NCBI GenBank assembly: GCA_023439125.1 | Contig: JAEXOU010000008.1 | Span: 1-64,000 of the forward strand | Direction: 5' to 3' | Source: Bacillota bacterium | GTDB lineage: Bacteria > Bacillota > Clostridia > Lachnospirales > Lachnospiraceae | DNA: 64,000 nucleotides | Shown: positions 45,022-54,227 of the stretch, one piece after another | How the letters are laid out: every line of letters begins with the position of its first letter | Position numbering within the stretch: the first letter of the stretch is position 1 | Notes under the pieces: generated by a model | The model's database searches: none | The model's input: the letters and a program-made list of their open reading frames with translations, nothing else | Told to the model about the DNA's origin: nothing | Made by a program: the position numbers and the translations under genes

Positions 45022-46719
45022 TTATTTTACAGGTATATTATCTTCTCTTAATATTACAATTGCATAAGGTGGTAATACTATCATATTATCCTCTAATACT
45101 GGCTGTTTTGCTGTAGTTGTTAACGCCTGTAATGTTCCCTTATAAGCATTCATATCTTGATTTAGTAATACCTGCTTTTCTTGTGCACTTATATTTATAA
45201 GTAAGATTACACTTGTTTTTTCTAATGATTTCTTTACGGCTGTAATGTCTCCATCGGATACATCGATTACTTCAATCGTACCACGTGATATTTCAGGATT
45301 AAGATTTTTTAATCTGATTGCTCGTCTATAATAATTTATAATAGATGATTCATCCAAACTCTGCTCATCTACAGCTGGGAATCTTTGAGTTTGTTTCTCC
45401 ATATTGACTGGACCGGACGTCATCCCTGTTAAATCTTGTTTTGACCAAAACATAGGAGCACGTTTATTTTCATCTTTTCCAGTACCAGCCATACCAATCT
45501 CCTCGCCATAGTAGATAAAGCTGTTACCATTCATCATTAAGTTTATCCCGCCAAGTAGTTTTACTAATTGTTCATCATAAGAAACGTAGGAGGATACACG
45601 ATTGTTATCGTGGTTACTTAAGAAAGAAGCATCGATTGCATTCGGATTTTTTGAAACGAAAGTATCCTGTACTTGCTTCATATTATTTGCTAGATTAATA
45701 CCTACTTTCCCATTACCTGCATTGTTAGCTGTGGATGCAAGCTTCCCATCCGAATTGCCAAATGCATAGTTAAAAATACTATCAATTCCACTTTGATAAT
45801 AGGAGGCTATTGTTCCAAAAGAATCCCAAACCTCAGCAACTAAATATGCTTCTGGCTTTATGCCATATACATAAGAGGAAAACCAATTTAATACTTCAAT
45901 GTTTTTTGTTTGAGAACCTGTAAAGTATTCCTTAGCAGCATCTAATCGATATCCATCGACTCCAAGTTCTAACCAAAAACTTGCAATTGCTTCAATTTCT
46001 AAGCGAACAGCATCACAAGATAGATTTAAATCTGGCATATCACTCGAAAATTGTGCCTCATAGTACCAGTCAGTTCCATCCACTTGATAAAAACTGTCAT
46101 TCATTGCTTTGTCTTTGGAAAAATTATAATACTCAATATACTTGCACTCACTCCCCTTTGGTTGTTCATCATTAGAAAGCGTCCTTAAATATGTACTTGC
46201 TTCCTGAAACCAAGGATGTAAATTCGAAGTATGATTAAAAACAAAATCAATGATTACATTAATATCTCTCTTATGACATTCTTCAATCAGTGTTTTGAAC
46301 TCCTCTAGTGTTCCATAATCAGAATCGATATCAAAGTAATCTTTCACATCATATTTATGATAGGATTTTGATGGCATAATTGGCATAAGCCATATTCCAG
46401 TAATGCCTAAATCTGTATCTGTATTACAATCATTGTCATTTAAATAGTCAAGTTTTGAGATTAGTCCATTAATATCTCCTATTCCATCACCATTACTATC
46501 ACAAAAAGAATATAGAAACACTTCATAATAGGTTCTATATTTATCTTGAGTTGTAGCTACTGAATCAACTGGCATAGGAGGATATTTCATATTCTCTATG
46601 ATTGGAGTGGCTGATTCTGGTGTTACTTCAAGATTGTTCTCTTGTTTTTGATTACTACATCCAGAAAAAAGTAAAACCAGAACCATTGATATCAAGCCTA
46701 TTTTTTGGAGTATTTTCAT
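45022..46719 (-). CDS. Secreted alpha-amylase lipoprotein (GH13)
   Basis: The 565-residue protein has a lipoprotein signal with lipobox FSGC, so it should be held on the outer face of the membrane. GH13 motifs are intact: DFVFNHTS (region I), GYRLDAAKE with the nucleophile Asp near 257 (II), VAEVWD with the acid Glu near 296 (III), and FLSNHDNNR (IV). It cuts starch-derived oligosaccharides next to the binding protein and permeases encoded by the same operon. AGGAGGAAGG precedes the ATG. Confidence 0.94.
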   Translation of the reverse strand: MKILQKIGLISMVLVLLFSGCSNQKQENNLEVTPESATPIIENMKYPPMPVDSVATTQDKYRTYYEVFLYSFCDSNGDGIGDINGLISKLDYLNDNDCNTDTDLGITGIWLMPIMPSKSYHKYDVKDYFDIDSDYGTLEEFKTLIEECHKRDINVIIDFVFNHTSNLHPWFQEASTYLRTLSNDEQPKGSECKYIEYYNFSKDKAMNDSFYQVDGTDWYYEAQFSSDMPDLNLSCDAVRLEIEAIASFWLELGVDGYRLDAAKEYFTGSQTKNIEVLNWFSSYVYGIKPEAYLVAEVWDSFGTIASYYQSGIDSIFNYAFGNSDGKLASTANNAGNGKVGINLANNMKQVQDTFVSKNPNAIDASFLSNHDNNRVSSYVSYDEQLVKLLGGINLMMNGNSFIYYGEEIGMAGTGKDENKRAPMFWSKQDLTGMTSGPVNMEKQTQRFPAVDEQSLDESSIINYYRRAIRLKNLNPEISRGTIEVIDVSDGDITAVKKSLEKTSVILLINISAQEKQVLLNQDMNAYKGTLQALTTTAKQPVLEDNMIVLPPYAIVILREDNIPVK

Positions 46720-46733
46720 ACCTTCCTCCTATA

Positions 46734-47591
46734 TCAACCCTTTACAGCTCCAGATAAACCGTCCACATAGTACTTTTGCATTACGATAAATAAGATTGCG
46801 ATTGGTATTGATACACATACAGCACCTGCAGCAAACCTAGTATACCATGTCTGAATATATTCCTTTTGTAACATAGTCCACAAACCAACTGCTACCGTAT
46901 AGTTCTCATATTTATCACCCATGATTACCTTAGCAAAGATAAAATCAAGCCATGGTGCCATAAAGGAAGTTAACACGGTATAAACAATAATCGGTTTACT
47001 CAATGGCATTGTTATCTTTGTAAATACTGTCCATCTAGTAGCTCCATCTATTCTTGCTGCTTCATCAATTGCCTTTGGAATCGTATCAAAAAATCCTTTT
47101 GCAACATAATAAGTGAGTCCAGCACCACCAGAATACACAAAGATTAATGCAATCAAAGATTGTGTGATACCAATTCCTTTTAAGATATAATATACTGCGA
47201 TCATTGACATAAATCCAGGAAACATATTAAGAATCAAGCTAACGTTCATAAATGATTTACGTCCCTGAAAGCGAGTTCTTGATAAACTATAAGAGATTGA
47301 TAACACAAAAAATGTTGATAAAATACATGAAAAAATTGCAACAACTAATGTATTAAGAAACCAGCGCACGAAGAAAAACTGTCTTGTATCTGTAAATAAA
47401 TTAATGTAGTTATCTAACGTATATCCTTTTGGTAAGAAGTAATTCATGTACGGCAACTGCTCAACACGAAATGACGTCATGATTACCCATGCGATTGGAA
47501 ATAACCAAATTACAGAAAGGATTGCTAATAGGATATGAACCAATGTATCCGATATTCTTTTTCTCTTTTTTTGGGAACGAAATTTTGCCAT
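46734..47591 (-). CDS. Maltodextrin ABC transporter permease, MalG type
   Basis: The 285-residue permease has six membrane helices and the EAA loop DEAARIDGATRWTVFTKITMP, which contacts the ATPase. Its start codon overlaps the stop of the MalF-type gene by one base (TAATG), so they are translationally coupled. It is the second permease of an importer for maltodextrins. The ATPase is not in the operon. Confidence 0.94.
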   Translation of the reverse strand: MAKFRSQKKRKRISDTLVHILLAILSVIWLFPIAWVIMTSFRVEQLPYMNYFLPKGYTLDNYINLFTDTRQFFFVRWFLNTLVVAIFSCILSTFFVLSISYSLSRTRFQGRKSFMNVSLILNMFPGFMSMIAVYYILKGIGITQSLIALIFVYSGGAGLTYYVAKGFFDTIPKAIDEAARIDGATRWTVFTKITMPLSKPIIVYTVLTSFMAPWLDFIFAKVIMGDKYENYTVAVGLWTMLQKEYIQTWYTRFAAGAVCVSIPIAILFIVMQKYYVDGLSGAVKG

Positions 47592-48943
47592 TATTGGAAT
47601 CCCTCCTCATCTTTATAGGATTTTGTACTTCGGTAAGTAATCAAGGAAATCGCTGCACTAATAACAAATACAAAAATACCAACAACTGCTGCATAAGAAT
47701 AGTCGAAGCTGTTAACCGTTAATTTGTAAAGCCATGTTACAAGTAAATCTGTGTGACCTGCTTGATAATAATCAAGAGTCAGTGGTTCTCCTCCAGTTAA
47801 GAAGAAGATAACATTAAAGTTATTGAGATTTCCAACGAATTGAGTAATTAAATATGGTGTAGTTACAAATAACATATATGGTAATGTAATCTTCATAAAT
47901 GTCCTAACACTACTAGCACCATCTATCTTTGCAGATTCATATAACTCAGCTGGTATATTTTGTAGAATACCAGTAGTAATCAACATAGTATAAGGTACGC
48001 CGACCCATAAGTTAACAATGATAACCGTAACCTTTGCCCAAACAGGATCTGTCCAAAACGGAAGTGCTTGATCAATAAGTCCCCAGTTTTGAAGTAATAC
48101 ATTAATTGCACCATTTTGTGCTAACATACTTTTGATAACTAATAAAGATACGAATTGTGGTACAGCAATTGACATAACAAAAATCGTACGCCACATACGT
48201 TTTAATCTTGTTCCCTTACGGTTAATTAAGATTGCAAGTATCATACCAAAAATATAGTTTAAAAATGTTGCAAATATACCCCATATAAACGTCCAACCAA
48301 GGATTGGCCAGAAAGTTTTACCGATGATATTTCCAGAACTTAGCATGTTGCTAAAATTCTTTAATCCGACCCAAGTAAATAAATTTCCAGGTGGCTGATG
48401 TTTTCCATCAAAATTCGTAAAAGCAATTAACATCATGAATACCAATGGTAGAATATTAAACATAATAATTCCTAAGCATGGAAGTAACATTAATGTTCTA
48501 TGTATTTTGCGATCAAAATACGATTTTATATCATCGAAAAAAGATGGAATAGATTCACCCTTTTCTTTCAACTGTTGTACTTCATAAGCAGATTTAATAT
48601 TGGAATACCACATAATAGCAAAACCAACGATAACAAAGATTGCGATAACTGCTGCCAATAAAAGGAGCATGGAGTTATCTCCTTCTTGTTTTACTGGTAA
48701 ATTGGTTACAGGGTCAATGTACATTCCTTGTTGTACTTCACCCAAATCATCTAAGTGGGATAATGCAGTTGCACCAAACATATAGACATAAAAGATAAAA
48801 CCAAATTCGCCAAATAAAAAGATAATGCCTTTCAAAAACTGCTTTCTAGCAATATTAGATAGACCCATAATTAAAAATGATAATCTCGTGAATATATCTC
48901 CATGTTTGAATACATGAGCGATCATTCGGAATGGATTTTTCAT
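47591..48943 (-). CDS. Maltodextrin ABC transporter permease, MalF type
   Basis: The 450-residue protein has a longer N-terminal part (two extra helices and an inner loop, about residues 1-165) before the usual six-helix permease with the EAA loop ESAKIDGASSVRTFMKITLP. This long form is common for clostridial MalF proteins. A terminator-like hairpin and a second inverted repeat separate it from malE upstream, so its level is probably lower than that of the binding protein. GGAGGAATAG precedes the ATG. Confidence 0.93.
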   Translation of the reverse strand: MKNPFRMIAHVFKHGDIFTRLSFLIMGLSNIARKQFLKGIIFLFGEFGFIFYVYMFGATALSHLDDLGEVQQGMYIDPVTNLPVKQEGDNSMLLLLAAVIAIFVIVGFAIMWYSNIKSAYEVQQLKEKGESIPSFFDDIKSYFDRKIHRTLMLLPCLGIIMFNILPLVFMMLIAFTNFDGKHQPPGNLFTWVGLKNFSNMLSSGNIIGKTFWPILGWTFIWGIFATFLNYIFGMILAILINRKGTRLKRMWRTIFVMSIAVPQFVSLLVIKSMLAQNGAINVLLQNWGLIDQALPFWTDPVWAKVTVIIVNLWVGVPYTMLITTGILQNIPAELYESAKIDGASSVRTFMKITLPYMLFVTTPYLITQFVGNLNNFNVIFFLTGGEPLTLDYYQAGHTDLLVTWLYKLTVNSFDYSYAAVVGIFVFVISAAISLITYRSTKSYKDEEGFQ

Positions 48944-48962
48944 TCAGCTATTCCTCCTTAAT

Positions 48963-49008
48963 AAAAAATGCTGCTGTAAAGTATAACTTCTTTACTTTTA
49001 CAGCAGCA
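48963..49008 (-). terminator. Intra-operon terminator between malE and malF
   Basis: Perfect 12 bp arms TGCTGCTGTAAA (48969-48980) and TTTACAGCAGCA (48997-49008) are followed on the minus strand by six T (48963-48968). It lies 20 bases before the malF start and should lower downstream transcription, allowing an excess of binding protein. Confidence 0.87.
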
Positions 49009-49059
49009 CCTTCATTCAAATTATTAATCAATTTCTATGCACTATGTTAAATCATAAGA

Positions 49060-49141
49060 AATAGACAAAGCTGCATTTAAATGTATTGCGCTGCAGTACG
49101 CCTCCCCATAGGGTTATTATAGGCGTAATTGTTTGTCTATT
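49060..49141 (-). repeat. Nested inverted repeat overlapping the malE stop codon
   Basis: AATAGACAAA (49060-49069) pairs with TTTGTCTATT (49132-49141), which includes the malE stop codon. An inner TACGCCT/AGGCGTA stem and a CTGCA/TGCAG pair lie inside. The fold could stabilise the 3' end of the malE message after processing or termination. Confidence 0.7.
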
Positions 49142-50462
49142 GTAATGCAGTTAAAACATTAGTAACAAACGCATTAAGCTGTTCTTGCATATTGTCTTTT
49201 GTAATTTCACCGTTATAGATTCCTGCACCAAAGCTCTGAGATGGAGTCCAGAAGTTACCCATCTGAGATATTGTTGACTGGAACTGAGTATGAGCTGCTT
49301 GCTGGCTTAAAGCTGCAACTGCTACATTAGAAGCAACCTCAGGGTCAGAAACTAATGTTGTTACTGTAGGAGCAATGCTTCTAGCTAAGAAACGAACTTT
49401 CTGACATTCTTCACTACCAAGATAAACAGCTAATGCTTGAGCTGCTTCCATCTTCTCTGCATCTGTGTTCATGTTAACACCAATATACTTATAGTCAGCA
49501 AAAGATTTTAATTGACGATCAGTACCATTGATATTGATTGTAGGAAGCTTAGTTGCTGCGTAATTATCACCAAGAGCTTTTTGTACTGCTTCTGCATTCC
49601 ATGTACCTGAACACCAAGCACCTAATTTACCTTCTGTTAACGCAGCAAGTACATTAGCACCTTGATCTGTTTCTTCCATAAATTTTGAATTCGTTGCTAA
49701 ATCTACTAAATAGTTACCTACAGCAACACCGTTTTCATCATTAAAAGTACAATCATTTGGATTCTGTCCATCAGCACCGAATAGTGTACATCCATTTGCA
49801 AAGAAGAAAGAAGCGTTATACCAACCATTATCAAGGTCGAAAGCGAAGTTATAAGTTCCTTCTCCTAAATCTTTTGCCATCATAGTATCAAGTGATTTCA
49901 CTTCATCTTCTGTATATTTACTCTTATCATAGTACATAAACCATGAGTTTGGAGTAAATGGTACCGCATATAAGAAATTATTAAAAGTTGCTGCTGTAAT
50001 AGAACCAGCTTCTGCACCACCGTTTGCAGAAATAACTTCATCTGCTCCTACTGTGATTGGTGCAAGAATACCATTCTCAACCATAAAAGCTGTTTGATCA
50101 GAAGCAAACATGAATACATCAGCACCTGCTGCTGCATCTTTTGTTAATTCAGTTTTGCAATCACCCTCTGCAACTGCACCGTATGTAAAAGTAATATCCC
50201 ATTCAGGATGAGCTTCATCGAACTGTTCACACATATATGCCAATAAACTGTCACCATATCCTTCATAAGAAGTTTGCTCTTCTTGTGGTCCCCATACTTT
50301 CAAAGAAATCTTTTTTGCTTCTTGCGTAGTTCCTTCTGTGTTGGAAGTTGCTTCCTGTTTTGTGTCTGTTTCTTTCGCATTATCCTTTGTACCACATGCA
50401 GTTAATGAACCTACGGCTAAAGTGAGTGATAGCAATAATGCTGTAACTTTTGATTTTCTCAT
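49137..50462 (-). CDS. Maltose/maltodextrin-binding lipoprotein
   Basis: GGGAGG lies before ATG 50462, preferred to 50477. The 441-residue lipoprotein has lipobox SLTAC (Cys23), a Thr/Glu-rich linker and a type 1 extracellular solute-binding fold (about 50-441), with segments such as KLGAWCSGTWNAEAVQKALG typical of maltose-binding proteins. It captures maltodextrins and delivers them to the two permeases. It is the first gene of the starch operon, with a strong promoter and an operator upstream. Confidence 0.94.
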   Translation of the reverse strand: MRKSKVTALLLSLTLAVGSLTACGTKDNAKETDTKQEATSNTEGTTQEAKKISLKVWGPQEEQTSYEGYGDSLLAYMCEQFDEAHPEWDITFTYGAVAEGDCKTELTKDAAAGADVFMFASDQTAFMVENGILAPITVGADEVISANGGAEAGSITAATFNNFLYAVPFTPNSWFMYYDKSKYTEDEVKSLDTMMAKDLGEGTYNFAFDLDNGWYNASFFFANGCTLFGADGQNPNDCTFNDENGVAVGNYLVDLATNSKFMEETDQGANVLAALTEGKLGAWCSGTWNAEAVQKALGDNYAATKLPTININGTDRQLKSFADYKYIGVNMNTDAEKMEAAQALAVYLGSEECQKVRFLARSIAPTVTTLVSDPEVASNVAVAALSQQAAHTQFQSTISQMGNFWTPSQSFGAGIYNGEITKDNMQEQLNAFVTNVLTALQ

Positions 50463-50565
50463 TGTTTTACCTCCCAATTATTAAATTGTGCAATCCCATT
50501 TTTTTCACTTTTTCGGAATTGTAAATTACACAAAGAAAACATAGTGAGCTCTCTTTTGTAATCAT

Positions 50566-50627
50566 GTTTTCGATAATTTTCGAAAATTCAGTAAACCCAT
50601 TTTACATAATAATAACTAATATGTCAA
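50566..50627 (-). promoter_or_regulatory. Starch operon promoter and LacI-type operator
   Basis: On the minus strand TTGACA (50622-50627) and TAAAAT (50599-50604) are 17 bases apart. Just downstream, at 50566-50590, lies a palindromic TTTTCGAAAATTATCGAAAA segment, with the central CG and flanks usual for LacI-family operators. Binding there would block transcription of malE. Confidence 0.72.
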
Positions 50628-50760
50628 TACCTTTATTTAATTAATATAGTAATTTTACATAAATTATACCAGAAATTTCTTATTTTTTATACCAAGTATG
50701 CGTTATTTATCTATATTTTTACTTATACTTCTACTATATTCCAGCTAAATATTACACGAT

Positions 50761-50822
50761 ATTTTCGAAACTTTACATAAGTGAAGAAATAGTCTATAAT
50801 ATAATTAGTTTTTTTCGAGAAT
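50761..50822 (+). promoter_or_regulatory. Promoter and operators of the LacI-family gene
   Basis: TTTACA (50772-50777) and TATAAT (50795-50800) are 17 bases apart. ATTTTCGAAA lies against the -35 box (50761-50770) and TTTTTTCGAGAATT lies after the start (50810-50823). Both resemble the operator before malE, so the regulator probably controls itself and the starch operon. Confidence 0.68.
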
Positions 50823-50848
50823 TACGATTACAGGATTCGGAGGATAAC

Positions 50849-51853
50849 ATGGCAACAATAAAGGATATTGCAGCAAAATTAGGCGTTTCTATCAGTACTG
50901 TCAGTAAGGGATTACATGGTGCAAGTGATATAAGTGAGGATATGCGGCAACAAGTTCTTGACACTGCAATCTCTCTTGGATATATCGTAAAAGATAGAAA
51001 AGCAATCGAACGGCACAAAGTTTGTATTATGGTTGAGAATATGGATTATGCAAATATCAACCAGTTTGGTTACGAATTAATCACAGGTTTTCGTCTTATG
51101 GCGCAAGAACAACAATTTCAAGTAGATATCATTCCTATGGATATCTACACGCAAACAACCCAATCATATGACACCTTTATGAAGCAAAACTCCTATAGTG
51201 GAGCCTTTTTTCTAGGATTTGAGATGAATGATTTGTATCTTCAACAATTGACTCATACCACCATTCCTACGGTATTATTCGATAATTATGTTGCAAATAA
51301 ACATGTCGCTTATCTTGGAACCGATAATAATCTTGGAGCCAAAGCTCTTATAGAACATCTATATCATAATGGTCATCGACGAATCGCTATACTAAACGGT
51401 TCTGCAACTAGTTATGTTTCAAACATACGCTGCAATGTACTTATGAAAGAAATGAAAGAATTTGGTATTGAAGTATCAGAAGAATTAATTGGGAATGGTA
51501 TCAACTTTCAACCCGAAACAATACGCGCATGCATCCCACACTTTGTCACAGCAGGGGCTACAGCCATTGTATGTGCAAGTGATTTAATTGCTGCTGCAGC
51601 AATCCATGAAGTGCATCGTCTTGGTCTTCGTGTTCCTGATGACATTAGTATTACTGGTTTTGATGATTTACCAATCGCGAAATATCTAGCTCCTCCATTA
51701 ACAACAATTCGCCAAGAGCGTTTTACTCTAGGTAAAAGTGCATTTACTCTTCTATCCCAATTAATCAGTGGCACACCGGTAAGTACTGTTTTATATCACT
51801 CGGAATTAGTAATACGTGAATCAGTCGCACAGATTAATTCATCAAAAAAATAA
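50849..51853 (+). CDS. LacI-family regulator of the starch operon
   Basis: The 334-residue protein has the LacI helix-turn-helix (ATIKDIAAKLGVSISTVSKGLHG) and hinge helix region in residues 1-60, then a periplasmic-binding-protein-like sugar domain with SITGFDDLPIAKYLAPPLTTI. It is divergent from malE, and matching TTTTCGAAAA sites lie before both genes, so it most likely represses the starch operon until a maltodextrin binds. Global CcpA is less likely because of the local pairing. GGAGGAT precedes the ATG and a terminator follows. Confidence 0.9.
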   Translation: MATIKDIAAKLGVSISTVSKGLHGASDISEDMRQQVLDTAISLGYIVKDRKAIERHKVCIMVENMDYANINQFGYELITGFRLMAQEQQFQVDIIPMDIYTQTTQSYDTFMKQNSYSGAFFLGFEMNDLYLQQLTHTTIPTVLFDNYVANKHVAYLGTDNNLGAKALIEHLYHNGHRRIAILNGSATSYVSNIRCNVLMKEMKEFGIEVSEELIGNGINFQPETIRACIPHFVTAGATAIVCASDLIAAAAIHEVHRLGLRVPDDISITGFDDLPIAKYLAPPLTTIRQERFTLGKSAFTLLSQLISGTPVSTVLYHSELVIRESVAQINSSKK

Positions 51854-51875
51854 ACACACCCTTCGTATATTTTAT

Positions 51876-51905
51876 GTGCTCGCCATCGTGCGAGCACTTT
51901 TTTGT
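51876..51905 (+). terminator. Terminator of the LacI-family gene
   Basis: GTGCTCG (51876-51882) pairs with CGAGCAC (51891-51897), followed by seven T. Transcription should end before the large palindromic element. Confidence 0.85.
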
Positions 51906-51923
51906 CCTTATGAAAAATGTCTG

Positions 51924-52162
51924 ACATCATTTTGCACAAACAAATGTTATGAAAATGGGATGGCAAACATAATTTATCTGCAACACGCTTTCGCTTGAAT
52001 GAAGTTCGTAACGGTACGTAAGGGCCTAAAATACAGGCCCTAAGTACCGACGACTTCATAACAGTATGCTCCTAAATTATGTTTGTCATCCCATTTTTAG
52101 CAAGTCTATTTACGTGCAAAATGACGAATGAAATTATAAAAAAGTACTTTTGACACTCTAAT
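51924..52162. repeat. Dispersed palindromic element, family 1, copy c (full length)
   Basis: Arms pair in nested order: CATTTTGCAC near 51928 with GTGCAAAATG at 52114-52123; AAAATGGGATGGCAAACATAATTT split here as 51952-51975 with 52074-52097; and GGTACGTAAGGGCCT 52013-52027 with 52035-52048. Between these, left and right arms differ: the left has CAACACGCTTTCGCTTG, the right CTTCATAACAGTATGCTCC. A flank ending AAAAGTACTTTTGACACTC follows to 52162. Copies a and b are single arms of the two types. No open frame is present. This fills most of the 520-base gap before the licheninase gene. Confidence 0.88.
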
Positions 52163-52207
52163 CGTAATAAGAAAGTTCTTCGACGAATGGTGCATTATGA
52201 TAATTTC

Positions 52208-52237
52208 TTGATACAAATGACACGATTTTGATATACA
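52208..52237 (+). promoter_or_regulatory. Possible promoter for the licheninase gene
   Basis: TTGATA and TATACA are separated by 18 bases, about 140 bases before the start codon. Confidence 0.45.
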
Positions 52238-52376
52238 TTAAATGGAAAAGGAATTAATATACATATGGAAGTTGCACAATTTATAATCAAGAAACTCAAA
52301 AAATGTGTAACTTACCAACAAAGGATTATGGTTTTATCTAAATAAAACCAAATAAAACATACAGAAAGGGAAAGAA

Positions 52377-53627
52377 ATGAAGAAAAGAATTGTAGCAATT
52401 GTACTAAGTTTGATCATGGCATTCTGTGTAGGAGATTTCACTACACTGACTGCAGATGCCGCAACAAAATTTAGCGGCAGTTATTGGGGAGCAGGATTTG
52501 ATAAGCATGACAGTAGCAATTTCGAAGTTGCAAATGGATGGAGCAACGGAGGGATGTTCGACTGCACATGGAGAGATGCAAACGTTTGGTTTAGTGATGG
52601 AAAATTAAATTTAAAGATTGATAAGGATACTGATGGAAGTGGATACTCAGGCGGAGAATACAGAACAAATCAGACTTTCGGTTACGGTATGTTTGATGTT
52701 AGCATGAAGCCAATTAAAAATGATGGTGTAGTTACTTCCTTCTTTACATATACAGGACCATCAGATGGAACTGTTTGGGATGAAATTGATATTGAATTCT
52801 TAGGAAAAGATACTACAAAAGTCCAGTTTAATTATTATACAAATGGTGTAGGTGGACATGAATATATCTATAACCTAGGCTTTGATGCATCACAGTCATT
52901 CCATACTTACAGTTTTTACTGGGGACCTGGATATATCACATGGTATGTAGATGGAAAAGCAGTTTATACAGCAACACAGAATATCCCTACAACTGCTGGT
53001 AAAATTATGTTAAACGTATGGCCTGGAACTGGTGTTGATTCATGGTTAAATCGTTATAACGGAAAAACACCTTTAATTGGACAATATGATTGGATTTCCT
53101 ATACTGCTCCTAGTTCTTCAAGCAGTAACACTAGCACTAACACCAACACTAACACTAACACTAATACAAACAATAATACGAGTGGAAGTGGAGAGTTCAA
53201 TTCTTCTACCGTATATAAGATTATTTCAAAGAAGAGTGGTAAAGCATTAGATGTTTACTATGGTAAATCTGATAATGGAGCAAACATTTTACAATATACC
53301 TATAATGGATACGGAAATCAGAAATGGTATGTTCAGAAGCAGTCAAACGGATACTACGTAATTAAAAACTACCAGACAGGAAAAGTTGTAGATGTAGAAG
53401 GTCGTTCTACTCAGGATGGTGGAAATATCCTCCAATATCAATATAATGGTGGATATAATCAAGAATGGACAATCGAAAAAGTTGGGGACGCTTATCGTAT
53501 TAAAAATCGTAATAGTGGAAAAGTTATGGATGTAAGTGGTGGTTCTACGGCTGACAATGCAAATGTTCTCCAGTGGAGCCAGAACGGTAAAGATAATCAG
53601 TTATGGTATATTACACCTGCTAACTAA
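52377..53627 (+). CDS. Secreted GH16 licheninase with ricin-type lectin domain
   Basis: A signal peptide ends near residue 29 (ADAA). Residues 30-245 are a GH16 domain with the catalytic motif DEIDIEF at 135-141, the form typical of beta-1,3-1,4-glucanases (lichenases), which retain the nucleophile and acid Glu on one strand. A Ser/Thr/Asn linker (about 248-272) made by a short DNA repeat leads to a C-terminal RICIN/CBM13-like domain (277-416) with three repeats containing QW or QEW. The enzyme cuts mixed-linkage glucans of cereal cell walls outside the cell; the lectin should hold it on polysaccharide. Confidence 0.95.
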   Translation: MKKRIVAIVLSLIMAFCVGDFTTLTADAATKFSGSYWGAGFDKHDSSNFEVANGWSNGGMFDCTWRDANVWFSDGKLNLKIDKDTDGSGYSGGEYRTNQTFGYGMFDVSMKPIKNDGVVTSFFTYTGPSDGTVWDEIDIEFLGKDTTKVQFNYYTNGVGGHEYIYNLGFDASQSFHTYSFYWGPGYITWYVDGKAVYTATQNIPTTAGKIMLNVWPGTGVDSWLNRYNGKTPLIGQYDWISYTAPSSSSSNTSTNTNTNTNTNTNNNTSGSGEFNSSTVYKIISKKSGKALDVYYGKSDNGANILQYTYNGYGNQKWYVQKQSNGYYVIKNYQTGKVVDVEGRSTQDGGNILQYQYNGGYNQEWTIEKVGDAYRIKNRNSGKVMDVSGGSTADNANVLQWSQNGKDNQLWYITPAN

Positions 53628-53688
53628 GATAAAATAAGAGAAGGAATTTTTGATTTTTTTGGGGAAACTTTTTTTTCTTACATAACAA

Positions 53689-53726
53689 AAGGAAGGGTGA
53701 TATACCATCGTCCTTCCTTCTTTATT
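53689..53726 (+). terminator. Terminator after the licheninase gene
   Basis: AAGGAAGG (53689-53696) pairs with CCTTCCTT (53712-53719) and is followed by a T-rich stretch. It is of moderate quality. Confidence 0.55.
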
Positions 53727-53782
53727 CCTACTGTCATCCGTGTGACAGTTGCCTTATTATCTTACTTTTTTTACATCTATTT

Positions 53783-54148
53783 CTATAAGCACTTTAAGAT
53801 CTCTACTTTTTTCTTGCAGTATTCATCTTCTGTGATTAAACCTTTATCATATAAATCTTTTAAAAGGACCAAACGTTCTTCTACTTCCGATTCAGTATAG
53901 AAATTACGTAGATCTGGATCCGTAAAATCCTCTTCTATTTCAATTGTTTGTGTAGGTACGGATTTCTTAGTAAAAGCATTCATTCCAGTCGTCAGTGTAA
54001 TTAACGCTGCAAATAAGGTCCATACAATACCAAATACTCCTCCACGAGGTATAACAATAAATATCCCAATCAAACAAAAAATACACCCTGCGATAAATCC
54101 AATTGTTGACTGAAACTTCCCTGGTCGTATCGATATCCTCTTACTCAT
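53783..54148 (-). CDS. Small membrane protein with SHOCT domain
   Basis: I choose ATG 54148 (GAAGGT upstream). The 121-residue protein has two membrane helices (about 16-34 and 38-56) and ends in a SHOCT domain (RLVLLKDLYDKGLITEDEYCKKKVEIL), a short module found at the ends of many bacterial membrane proteins and linked with oligomer formation. No more precise role can be given. It is on the opposite strand from the licheninase and stands 79 bases after the GNAT gene, so it may share its transcript. Confidence 0.82.
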   Translation of the reverse strand: MSKRISIRPGKFQSTIGFIAGCIFCLIGIFIVIPRGGVFGIVWTLFAALITLTTGMNAFTKKSVPTQTIEIEEDFTDPDLRNFYTESEVEERLVLLKDLYDKGLITEDEYCKKKVEILKCL

Positions 54149-54227
54149 AACGTACCTTCTTTCCATAATAGTTATCCATATATTACCTATGATTATATAT
54201 AATTATAGAAAGAAAATCAAGTAATCT

